Shown here one piece after another: positions 45,311-52,637 of a DNA stretch of 64,000 nucleotides. The stretch's first letter is position 1. Every line of letters begins with the position of its first letter. The position numbers and the translations under genes are program-made. Below the pieces are notes generated by a model. It saw nothing but the letters and a program-made list of their open reading frames with translations, was not told where the DNA came from and did not search any database. The DNA is from Rhodanobacter panaciterrae. GTDB taxonomy: Bacteria > Pseudomonadota > Gammaproteobacteria > Xanthomonadales > Rhodanobacteraceae. The stretch is from the NCBI RefSeq assembly GCF_014651895.1, contig NZ_BMXT01000004.1, forward strand, positions 62,001-126,000. The letters run 5' to 3'.

Positions 45311-46680
45311 GATCGCTCCATGATAGCGGCTGGCGGCGCCGGCGGCTCGGTCGAGGTCGGCCCCGTGGTCGTCGGTACATACGCATACCAGTCGATGCGG
45401 CGGGTCAGATACATCATCAGCGCCACCATCACCAGCAGCACCAGCGCGCCGATCAGCAACGCGTACTGCTCGGCCGCAATCAGTCCGTACAGCATCGCGT
45501 AGATCAGCCCCAGCACGCCGCCCAGCAGCAGGCCGGCACGCCGCGCGTGCAGCACCGCCGTCGCGTAACCGCCCACGATCAGGGCTACCGCAGCCGCGGC
45601 CAGCGCATAGGCCGGACCGAAACCGATCTGCTCGGACAGCGCCAGCAACACCACATAGAACGTGGCCAGCGCCGCACCGACCAGCAAGTATTGCACCGGA
45701 TGCACACGCAACCGCTTGAGGATCTCGAACAGGAAGAACGCCACGAAGGTCATCGCGATGAACAGCAAGCCGTATTTGCCCGCGCGCACGTTGCGCTGGT
45801 ACACGTCGACCGGCTGGTACAACTGCACGCCGAAGGTGGATGCCTGCAGCGCCTTGTCCATGCCGTCGCCAGCATCGGTCCAGTGCTGGCCATAGTTGCG
45901 GTTGAGATCGAGCATGTGCCAGTGCGCGCTGAAACCCTTGGCATCGATCGCTTGCTCCAGCGGCAGCGCCGCACCGATGAAACTCGGATCGCGCCACGGT
46001 GCACGCATCGTCACATCGGTGCTGCGCGCCAGCGGCAGCAGCTGCAGTGATTCGGTACCGGCCAGCTTGAGCGTGATCTCGACGTCGATCGGCTGATCGG
46101 CCAGCGCATCCAGGTCGATCGGCACCACCACGTTCGACCACGGACCGACATGATTGGCCGACGAATCGAAGCGTGCCGGCTTGCCGTTGATGCGCAGCTC
46201 GCTCACCTCCTGCAGCCCGCGCAGATCGCCGATCGGCAGCCGCAACTCGGCCTTGCTGCCCTGCCACTGTGCATTGCTGGCACGGCGGAACTGGGCCAGG
46301 TCCTCGACCCGGAACTGCGTGTCGAGCTTCACCGTGGAAACGAAGACCGGTGCGGTGTAGATGCCGTAGCTGCGTGTCTGCACGTCCAGTACCGCATCCA
46401 TTTTCAACGTATCCGCCAGCATGCTTTCGCTGCCAGCACGCGTTTGCGGCGGTTGGTTCTCCGCCACCGCCACCTGGCTCAGCGTCGGCACCGTCAGCAC
46501 CGGGCCACCCAGCACCTGCTGGCCGCCCCAGCCCTGCGCGATCTGCGCAATCGCCATCTCGCGCAGTTGCTGCCGCTCGCTCACCAGCCCGCTCACCTGC
46601 ATCAGCGGTATCGTCATCAGCAACGCCAGCACGCCGATGCCGAGCACCTTGGCCGTCACCGTCTGTGTCCATGCATTCAT
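45307..46680 (-). CDS. creD: Inner-membrane protein CreD
   Basis: A 457-residue protein of the CreD family. One N-terminal helix (VLGIGVLALLMTIPLMQVSG) leads into a large periplasmic part of about 280 residues (WGGQQVLGGPVLTVPTLSQV). Five or so C-terminal helices follow. In Aeromonas and Stenotrophomonas creD responds to the CreBC or BlrAB two-component system and affects envelope stress and beta-lactam response. No creBC genes are in this window. It is translationally coupled to tsaB. Confidence 0.88.
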   Translation of the reverse strand: MNAWTQTVTAKVLGIGVLALLMTIPLMQVSGLVSERQQLREMAIAQIAQGWGGQQVLGGPVLTVPTLSQVAVAENQPPQTRAGSESMLADTLKMDAVLDVQTRSYGIYTAPVFVSTVKLDTQFRVEDLAQFRRASNAQWQGSKAELRLPIGDLRGLQEVSELRINGKPARFDSSANHVGPWSNVVVPIDLDALADQPIDVEITLKLAGTESLQLLPLARSTDVTMRAPWRDPSFIGAALPLEQAIDAKGFSAHWHMLDLNRNYGQHWTDAGDGMDKALQASTFGVQLYQPVDVYQRNVRAGKYGLLFIAMTFVAFFLFEILKRLRVHPVQYLLVGAALATFYVVLLALSEQIGFGPAYALAAAAVALIVGGYATAVLHARRAGLLLGGVLGLIYAMLYGLIAAEQYALLIGALVLLVMVALMMYLTRRIDWYAYVPTTTGPTSTEPPAPPAAIMERS

Positions 46681-47009
46681 CGGATCGCACTCCCTTGGAT
46701 GGAGTGTGGATCACAACAGCCGCCGCGGCGGTGACGCGGGCAATCCGGGGCGAGCAGCGGGCCATCAGATGGCACTGGCGTGTCCGTGTTGGTGACAGCT
46801 CCTGTCGCCGCGGGAAACTCCATGCGTCCCGCACGGTCGCCTTGTATCAGGCGATCATCGTTTGCCGAGACTGCCCCACCGCCATCCATCCAGCCGAAGG
46901 TCAGGTGGCTCCATGCACACGATCGCTCCTGGACTGCAACTTCGATATCAAGCATGCCATGGCGATCTTCCGATCGAAATCGGACTCCCGATAATCATCA
47001 CATCGCGTT
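46681..47009. other. 329-bp gap upstream of creD
   Basis: I see no convincing gene here. Short open frames exist on both strands but lack ribosome sites and look like random high-GC frames. A small hairpin (TCCGAT, CGAA loop, ATCGGA at 46969-46984) lies near the end of the neighbouring leftward gene and could weakly terminate it. The creD promoter must be in this stretch, but no clear -35/-10 pair was found. Confidence 0.5.
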
Positions 47010-47411
47010 TCAAGGCATTCCTGCCAACGTTCCCTGATGAAACATGATCTTCCACTCGCCACTATCGAGCCGCCAGATCGTGCTGCGCCGGCTCAGCCGT
47101 TCACCCTGCTCCAAGGTGTAAGTGAGCAGATAGGTATCTGGCCCGAGTTCGCGGCAGTGGAAGTCGCGGGTGATCCAGCTGCGTTCGTCGGGATCGGGTG
47201 CGCGCTGTTCGAGTACGTCGAGCACGTGCGCACGGCCGTAACGGTTGCCGGAGGCGCCGATTTCCCAGAAGTCGTCGGCGGTCATGCGTTCGAAGTCGGC
47301 GCGGGTGCTGCCGAACTCGGGGCGATGGAAGATCGGCTCGCGCCGGCGCAGCTCGTCGAGTACGCCGGCCAGTTCGGGCGCGGTCGTGAGGTCGGGTTCC
47401 ATTGCGGCCAT
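47010..47411 (-). CDS. Small NTF2-like (DUF4440-type) protein
   Basis: A 133-residue soluble protein. MTADDFWEIGASGNRYGRAH and TIWRLDSGEWKIMFHQGTLA match the SnoaL/DUF4440 branch of the NTF2 fold. No catalytic role can be assigned. GGAGG stands five bases before ATG 47411, which decides the start over the nearby in-frame ATGs. It follows the VOC gene by 20 bp and the helicase gene before that. Confidence 0.72.
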   Translation of the reverse strand: MAAMEPDLTTAPELAGVLDELRRREPIFHRPEFGSTRADFERMTADDFWEIGASGNRYGRAHVLDVLEQRAPDPDERSWITRDFHCRELGPDTYLLTYTLEQGERLSRRSTIWRLDSGEWKIMFHQGTLAGMP

Positions 47412-47431
47412 CATCGCCTCCGGCGACAGGA

Positions 47432-47800
47432 TCAGGCTGGCGGCTGCCACAGTTCGATGCGTGTACCTTCCGGATCGACGATCCAGCCGAAGTGGCCGAA
47501 TTCGCTCTTGTCGACGCGCTCGTCCACTTCGACACCATCGGCACGCAGCTGCGCCAGCAACGCATCGAGATCATCGACGCGGAAGTTGAGCATGTACGGC
47601 TGCGCACCGGCGCCGAAGTAGGTGGTGTCGGCGGCGAACGGCGACCACAGCGTGTAGCCGGGGCGCTGCTCGTCTTCTTTGAAGCGCACGCCGCCCCATT
47701 TCTCCGCGACGAGGCCGAGGTGCTTCGCATACCACGCCGACAGTGCGGCCGGGTCGCGTGACTTGAAGAAGATGCCGCCAAGTCCGGTCACTTTTGCCAT
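47432..47800 (-). CDS. VOC-family (glyoxalase/dioxygenase-fold) protein
   Basis: A 122-residue protein with one VOC unit made of two beta-alpha-beta-beta-beta modules. It starts MAKVTGLGGIFFKSRDPAAL and ends with FGHFGWIVDPEGTRIELWQP, where the terminal Glu is the usual metal ligand. It could be a lyase, a dioxygenase or a resistance-type binding protein. It starts three bases after the helicase stop. Confidence 0.82.
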   Translation of the reverse strand: MAKVTGLGGIFFKSRDPAALSAWYAKHLGLVAEKWGGVRFKEDEQRPGYTLWSPFAADTTYFGAGAQPYMLNFRVDDLDALLAQLRADGVEVDERVDKSEFGHFGWIVDPEGTRIELWQPPA

Positions 47801-47803
47801 CGT

Positions 47804-49786
47804 TCAATCCTCGCTGAGATTAGCCACATCTACCCCGACTCTGTCGGGGGAAAGGTAATTCATGAAGAATGCTCGCACATCCGCCAGCTCGCGCGTGCGC
47901 GGCATCGGTGGCAGGCTGGCCAGGAACAGCTTGCCGTAACCCTTCGTAGTCAGCCGCGGATCGCACAGCACCAGCACGCCGCGGTCGTGCACGTCGCGGA
48001 TCAGCCGGCCGGCGCCCTGCTTCAGCGCGATCACCGCGCTAGGCACCTGCCAACCCATGAACGGGTTGATACCGGATTGTTCGAGTGCTTCCAGCCTTGC
48101 CATCAGCACAGGATCGTCCGGTGCGGCGAAAGGTAGCTTGTCGATCACCACTACACTGAGCGCCTCACCGACCACGTCGACGCCTTCCCAGAAACTCGCC
48201 GCACCGAGCAGCACACCGTGGCCGCTGGCGCGGAATTCCTCCAGCAGGCGTGGCCGCGGTGCGGTGCCCTGCACGAACAGCGGCCACGGCACCTTGTCCT
48301 GCAGCAGCTCGGCGGCGCGGCGCAATGCGCGATGTGAGGTGAACAGCAGAAACGCGCGACCGTTCGAGGCGTGCAGCACCGGCAACACCGTCTCGATCAC
48401 CTGCTCGGTGTAATCACGCGCGTTCGGATCGGTCAGGCCGGACGGCAGATAGCACAGCGCCTGCCGCGCATAGTCGAACGGACTTTCCAGGCTCAGCGTC
48501 TGCGGATCGTCCAGACCGAGCTGGCGCGCGAAGTGCTCGAAGTTGCCGGCGACCGACAACGTAGCCGAGGTGTGAATCCACGCCGCATGGGTGCGCTCAC
48601 GCAGGCTGCGCATCGGCACGGCCAGATCCAGCGGCGTGGCGTACAGCGCAAAACCGCGCGGAAAGGTTTCGTACCAGCGCACGTCACGATCGCCGTGCGA
48701 CTCGACGATGCGATCCAGCCGCTCGGTGAACAGGTCGGCGCGTTCGTGCAAGTTGGTGAAACCACGCGAACGCTCGGCCTGCGAGGCGAGCAGCTCGGCC
48801 AGCGTGGCGAGCAGTTCGCGCAGATCATGCAGCGACTCGCGCACGCCGGCGCGATCTTCCAGTTGCTGGAATGCGCCGCGCGACGGCAAGGCATCCATCG
48901 CCAGCCGCAGCTTGCGCAATGCATCCTGCAGCGCTTCCACCGGCTCCAGCAGCAGGCCGATCGCGCCGGTAATGCCATTGCATTCGGTCAGTGCGTCCTG
49001 CGCCAGTTCAGTCAACTGGCGCGCACTGATGCTTTGCGAAAAGAACTGGCCGGCCAGCTCAGGAATCTGGTGCGCCTCGTCCAGGATGAAGGCCGCTGCA
49101 CCCGGCAGGATCTCGCCGAAACCTTCCTGCTTCAGCGCGAGGTCGGCAAACAGCAGATGGTGATTGACCACCACCACGTCCGCCTCCATCGCTTCGCGGC
49201 GCGCCTTCACCACATGGCAGTCGTCGAAGAACGGGCACTCCACGCCGAGGCAGTTTTCCGGCGTGGAGGTGACGCGTGGCCACAGCGGCGATTCCTCCGG
49301 CACCTCGGCCAGCTCCATCCGGTCGCCGCGGCGTGTACGTGCCGACCACGCGCGGATCGTCGCCAGCTGCGCGGCCTGCGTGCGTTCGTAGGTGGCGCCC
49401 TCACGCACGGTCTGGTCGAGTCGGTACAGGCAAAGATAATTCGCACGCCCTTTAAGCAACGCCGTCTTCAGCCGCGCGCCCAGCACCGAACGCACCTTGG
49501 GCAGGTCGCGGAAATACAGCTGGTCCTGCAGTGTCTTGGTGCCAGTGGAGATGATCACCCGCTCGCCTGACAGCAGTGCTGGTACCAGGTAGGCGAAGGT
49601 CTTGCCGGTGCCGGTGCCGGCTTCGGCAATCAGCGTGTCGCGCCCGGCGATCGCGTGCTGCACCGCGCGCGCCATCGCCTGCTGCGCCAGCCGCGGTGCG
49701 AAGTTCGGCAGCTCGCGCGCGAACGGGCCATCGGCACCGAGCAGGGCGCCGATGTCGTCGGACTCGGTGTCATCGAGGTCGGTCAT
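47804..49786 (-). CDS. DinG/YoaA-type ATP-dependent DNA helicase
   Basis: A 660-residue Rad3-family (XPD-like) helicase. Walker A is LIAEAGTGTGKTFAYLVPAL and motif II is FILDEAHQIPELAGQ. Four cysteines of the Fe-S domain lie between them (YLCLYRL, then ENCLGVECPFFDDCHV). GAGRLIRDVHDRGVLVLCDP is motif VI. The size is nearer to YoaA (636) than to DinG (716). It unwinds 5' to 3' and helps clear blocked forks. ATG 49786 is chosen because upstream residues are not family-like. First gene of a three-gene set with the VOC and NTF2-like genes. Confidence 0.92.
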   Translation of the reverse strand: MTDLDDTESDDIGALLGADGPFARELPNFAPRLAQQAMARAVQHAIAGRDTLIAEAGTGTGKTFAYLVPALLSGERVIISTGTKTLQDQLYFRDLPKVRSVLGARLKTALLKGRANYLCLYRLDQTVREGATYERTQAAQLATIRAWSARTRRGDRMELAEVPEESPLWPRVTSTPENCLGVECPFFDDCHVVKARREAMEADVVVVNHHLLFADLALKQEGFGEILPGAAAFILDEAHQIPELAGQFFSQSISARQLTELAQDALTECNGITGAIGLLLEPVEALQDALRKLRLAMDALPSRGAFQQLEDRAGVRESLHDLRELLATLAELLASQAERSRGFTNLHERADLFTERLDRIVESHGDRDVRWYETFPRGFALYATPLDLAVPMRSLRERTHAAWIHTSATLSVAGNFEHFARQLGLDDPQTLSLESPFDYARQALCYLPSGLTDPNARDYTEQVIETVLPVLHASNGRAFLLFTSHRALRRAAELLQDKVPWPLFVQGTAPRPRLLEEFRASGHGVLLGAASFWEGVDVVGEALSVVVIDKLPFAAPDDPVLMARLEALEQSGINPFMGWQVPSAVIALKQGAGRLIRDVHDRGVLVLCDPRLTTKGYGKLFLASLPPMPRTRELADVRAFFMNYLSPDRVGVDVANLSED

Positions 49787-49909
49787 CCGCCAAGTATGGC
49801 CGAGCGGATCGGTATGGCAAACCAACTCGCTCACCCGGCCACGGGAACCTTGCGCAGCGGCATCGCATCCACTGGCAGCGTTCCATCCGTCCATCGAAGG
49901 GGAATCGAT

Positions 49910-50458
49910 ATGAGACTACTTGCACCTGCACTGGCACCCGCACTCGATCTGGTCGACATCCACGGCCAGCCGATCGTGATCGGCCACAGCGGCCGCCTCA
50001 CCCTGCTCTCGTTCTTTCGCGATGCCGCCTGCCCGTTCTGCAATTTCAGGATCTACGAACTGACCAACCGGCACGCGGAACTGTCAGCGCTGGGGTTGGA
50101 GATCGTCGCCGTATTCAGCGCGTCGCAAGCAGAGGTTCTGCGCTTCGCCGGACATCGTCCACGCCCCTTTCCGCTCGCCGCCGATCCCACCTCGACCGCG
50201 CACGAGATCTACGGCATCGAGCGCTCGCTGTGGCGCAAGCTGAAGGCGATCGTGTCGCGCGTGCCGACCCTGCTCAAGGGCATGCGTCTGGTCGGCCTGG
50301 CCGGTTTGAACACCAGCAACCTGATGCCCGCCGATTTCCTGATCGACGAACGCGGCCGCATCGTCGAGGCTTACTACGGTGACGATGCCGGCGATCGCAT
50401 CCCGATCGAGCGGGTCGAGCAGTTCCTCAGCCGTCGCCAGTACCGACACGCGGCATAA
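49910..50458 (+). CDS. Peroxiredoxin-like (AhpC/TSA-type) protein
   Basis: A 182-residue thioredoxin-fold protein. The active segment is LLSFFRDAACPFCNFRIYEL, with a CxxC pair in place of the usual single peroxidatic Cys context. YGIERSLWRKLKAIVSRVP and MPADFLIDERGRIVEAYYGD follow. It probably reduces peroxides or disulfides. ATG 49910 follows AAGGGGAA. Single gene, divergent from the helicase and 83 bp before the MAPEG gene. Confidence 0.82.
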   Translation: MRLLAPALAPALDLVDIHGQPIVIGHSGRLTLLSFFRDAACPFCNFRIYELTNRHAELSALGLEIVAVFSASQAEVLRFAGHRPRPFPLAADPTSTAHEIYGIERSLWRKLKAIVSRVPTLLKGMRLVGLAGLNTSNLMPADFLIDERGRIVEAYYGDDAGDRIPIERVEQFLSRRQYRHAA

Positions 50459-50541
50459 GCTCCGGTTCCCGCACAACGCCGCCACTGGCACGCGTGCCGG
50501 CAAAGGTTCACCATGCCGGCACCATCACGGGGGAACGCATC

Positions 50542-50931
50542 ATGACGACCGAACTGAGCATGTTGTGCTGGAGTGTTGTGCTGGGGCTGCTGCAGATCGC
50601 GATCGCCGCGACTTTTTCTGTCAGCCAGCGCGGACTGGGCTGGGCGGCAGGAGCCCGCGACGCGGTGCTGCCACCGCTCACCGGCATCGGTGGCCGGTTC
50701 GATCGCGCCCGCGCCAACTTCCTGGAAACCTTCCCGCTGTTCCTCGCCGTCGTGCTGATCACCCATCTGCTGCAACGTCACGACAGCATGACCGTGCTCG
50801 GCGCGCAGCTCTATTTCTGGAGTCGGTTGATCTACGTGCCGCTATACGCCGCCGGTATTGCCTACGTGCGCACGCTGGCCTGGGCTGTGAGCATCGTCGG
50901 CATCGTGCTGTTGCTGACGGCGTTGTTCTGA
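50542..50931 (+). CDS. MAPEG-family membrane protein
   Basis: A 129-residue protein with four hydrophobic helices and the MAPEG pattern GRFDRARANFLETFPLFLAV followed by LYFWSRLIYVPLYAAGIAYV. Eukaryotic members act in eicosanoid and glutathione metabolism. The role of bacterial members is mostly unknown. ATG 50542 lies 10 bases after a GGGGGAA ribosome site. Confidence 0.85.
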   Translation: MTTELSMLCWSVVLGLLQIAIAATFSVSQRGLGWAAGARDAVLPPLTGIGGRFDRARANFLETFPLFLAVVLITHLLQRHDSMTVLGAQLYFWSRLIYVPLYAAGIAYVRTLAWAVSIVGIVLLLTALF

Positions 50932-50955
50932 AACAATCCGCTGGAATTAGTCGCC

Positions 50956-51501
50956 ATGACCCACAGTCTCGACTTTGTTGGTCTCAACAAGAAGCTATTC
51001 CTCCTACGCCATCTGATCGCAGGCAACAAAGAATTCTCCCGGCGCGAACAGCAATACCAAGGCACCCAAGCCGAACCATCTGAGGGATGGGATCAGCATG
51101 CCGCGCGATTGCAATACATGGTCAGTAATGACCTGATTGAGATTGCGGCGAAGTTTCGTGTGATGCAGGACACAGCTTCCATACAACTTTCGTCGGCTTC
51201 TCTGCGTGAACTAGATCATTCTTGCTTGGGAAAAAGGAGCATTGGAACTGTTCTATCGGGTGATGTTGAGCTAACTCTTCGTGAGTCTTGTAACAAGATC
51301 ATCCACGCAAGCAAGTTCCAGCTCATATTTCAGAATGCCCGCAGTGCCGTACCTCGTCATCTTTATTCTTACTGGAACGGCATTTGTCAGTTCTCAGGAT
51401 CACAAGGCAAGAACAACTGGAGAATCGCATTGGATGTCTATAGATGGGCTGACGCAATGGACTGTTTCTTGGAGGAACTCGCGGGCAATGTTGACTCGTG
51501 A
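50956..51501 (+). CDS. Unknown protein, lower-GC gene, possible integron cassette
   Basis: A 181-residue soluble protein (MTHSLDFVGLNKKLFLLRHL at the start). It has no signal peptide and no motif I recognise. Codon use is clearly more AT-rich than in neighbouring genes (many TTT, ATT, AAT, TCT codons). It begins 24 bp after the MAPEG gene and its stop is followed 11 bp later by an attC-like site. These features fit a captured gene cassette. Function unknown. Confidence 0.7.
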   Translation: MTHSLDFVGLNKKLFLLRHLIAGNKEFSRREQQYQGTQAEPSEGWDQHAARLQYMVSNDLIEIAAKFRVMQDTASIQLSSASLRELDHSCLGKRSIGTVLSGDVELTLRESCNKIIHASKFQLIFQNARSAVPRHLYSYWNGICQFSGSQGKNNWRIALDVYRWADAMDCFLEELAGNVDS

Positions 51502-51511
51502 CACAGATGGC

Positions 51512-51567
51512 GCCTAACGATTTACAAAAACGAACCGCTGCGCCGCCGCTTAACTCCAGCGTCAGAC
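51512..51567 (+). other. attC-like integron recombination site
   Basis: The 56-bp stretch begins GCCTAAC (the usual R'' box) and ends GTCAGAC (an R' box with one change from GTTAGAC). Before the end is CGCTTAACTCCAGC, which resembles the L' segment CTTAACTCAAGC of xanthomonad and Vibrio attC sites. Size and position between two small genes also fit. R'' and R' pair at five of seven positions, so it is probably a decayed site. Confidence 0.5.
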
Positions 51568-51580
51568 CTCAGGTGTAACG

Positions 51581-52030
51581 ATGCCGCGCTTGAATAATGC
51601 ATTTGCGTTTCGCGGCGGCTGTCACTGCGGCCAGCTTCGCGTGGACTTCTCAACCGCGCTGGACCCGGCAAGCATCACTCCCCGAGCCTGCGACTGTTCG
51701 TTCTGTCAAAAGCACGGTGCCGCCTACATTTCAGATCCGGCCGGGCAACTGTCCGTCACCATGCAGAGCGCAGATGCGTTGCGTCGGTATCGCCAGGGAT
51801 CAAATACGGCTGAATTCCTGCTCTGCGATCGATGCGGCGTGCTGGTTGCCGTCGTCTTTGAACACAACGCGCGCATTTACGGCGCTGTCAACGCTCGATC
51901 CCTGGATGGGGCCACTGGCTTTGGGGCTGCAATCCCGGCTTCGCCGCAGTTGCTGGCGCCTGGCGAAAAGGTCGAACGATGGTCGCAACTGTGGGTTCCA
52001 GATGTTGAGCTGGTCACATCCGATCGTTAA
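51581..52030 (+). CDS. GFA-family (CENP-V/glutathione-dependent formaldehyde-activating) protein
   Basis: A 149-residue zinc-binding protein. All the cysteine pairs of the family are present: GGCHCGQLRV, ACDCSFCQKHG and LLCDRCGVLV. The family name comes from one member tied to glutathione-formaldehyde adducts; most members lack a proven reaction. It lies 13 bp after the attC-like site and is followed by a 14-bp palindrome. GFA genes are often found as integron cassettes, which supports the reading of this patch. Confidence 0.86.
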   Translation: MPRLNNAFAFRGGCHCGQLRVDFSTALDPASITPRACDCSFCQKHGAAYISDPAGQLSVTMQSADALRRYRQGSNTAEFLLCDRCGVLVAVVFEHNARIYGAVNARSLDGATGFGAAIPASPQLLAPGEKVERWSQLWVPDVELVTSDR

Positions 52031-52054
52031 CGCAGGCTTGCCGGAAGAGCACCA

Positions 52055-52068
52055 CTAACTGCAGTTAG
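52055..52068. repeat. 14-bp perfect palindrome after the GFA gene
   Basis: CTAACTGCAGTTAG is perfectly self-complementary and stands between convergent genes. It carries CTAAC and GTTAG ends like the R boxes of attC sites but with almost no space between them. It could be a weak terminator or the collapsed remains of a cassette site. Confidence 0.45.
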
Positions 52069-52101
52069 CTGGCCCAGCAAGATGGCCCTGGCAACACCGA
52101 C

Positions 52102-52635
52102 TCAGTAACGCGAAACGCCACCCTTGTGGCACTCCTGCACACCCTTCCGCGCGGTGTCTGCGCCGCCGGCATCGCCAGCCTGCAGGCGCATCTCGACGAT
52201 GGTCTGCCAGTTGCGTGCGCACAGCGGGCCGAGCTTGGGACCGAGCGACCATGATTGGTGGGCAAGTCGTTCCGCCGTGGCGAAGTCCTTCAGGCGGATC
52301 GCAACTTCGGCGCGATCCTGCAGCATGTCGGGTGAGTCGGGCCTGAGTTTGAGCGCCTGGTCGAGCTTGCCTGCCGCATCCGCATAGCGACCGGCCTGCT
52401 CGTCGTTCTTTGCCATGTCCTGCAAGGCAGCGACGCCGGGATCGCGCAGTGGGTTGACGTCGATGACGGATTTTTCGCGATCACCGGCGGCGCGGATCGC
52501 GCCGATCATGTCGCGGTCTGGCGCTACAGTCGGCTTGACCGTTGTCGGCGTCGACTCGAACAGGCTGCAGCCACCAAGCAATGTGACAGCCAGCAGGAAG
52601 GGCAGTACGGACAGGCGCTTGAACGAAGACAACAT
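52102..52635 (-). CDS. Lipoprotein with TPR-like helices, cotranscribed with mrcB
   Basis: A 177-residue lipoprotein. The signal ends in a lipobox, LAVTLLGGCSLFEST, with the lipid Cys in LGGC. A helical repeat follows (NDEQAGRYADAAGKLDQALK and LKDFATAERLAHQSWSLGPK), as in TPR proteins. The start codon lies two bases after the PBP1B stop, so the two are cotranscribed. A lipoprotein partner of a bifunctional transpeptidase recalls LpoB in E. coli, but there is no sequence resemblance I can assert. Confidence 0.78.
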   Translation of the reverse strand: MLSSFKRLSVLPFLLAVTLLGGCSLFESTPTTVKPTVAPDRDMIGAIRAAGDREKSVIDVNPLRDPGVAALQDMAKNDEQAGRYADAAGKLDQALKLRPDSPDMLQDRAEVAIRLKDFATAERLAHQSWSLGPKLGPLCARNWQTIVEMRLQAGDAGGADTARKGVQECHKGGVSRY

Positions 52636-52637
52636 GG

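Noticed and set aside
44618..46834. A 738-codon frame reading through creD into tsaB as one protein
   Set aside because: Only the last part is family-like (TsaB from 45310). The first part is the wrong phase of creD, which is complete in its own frame.
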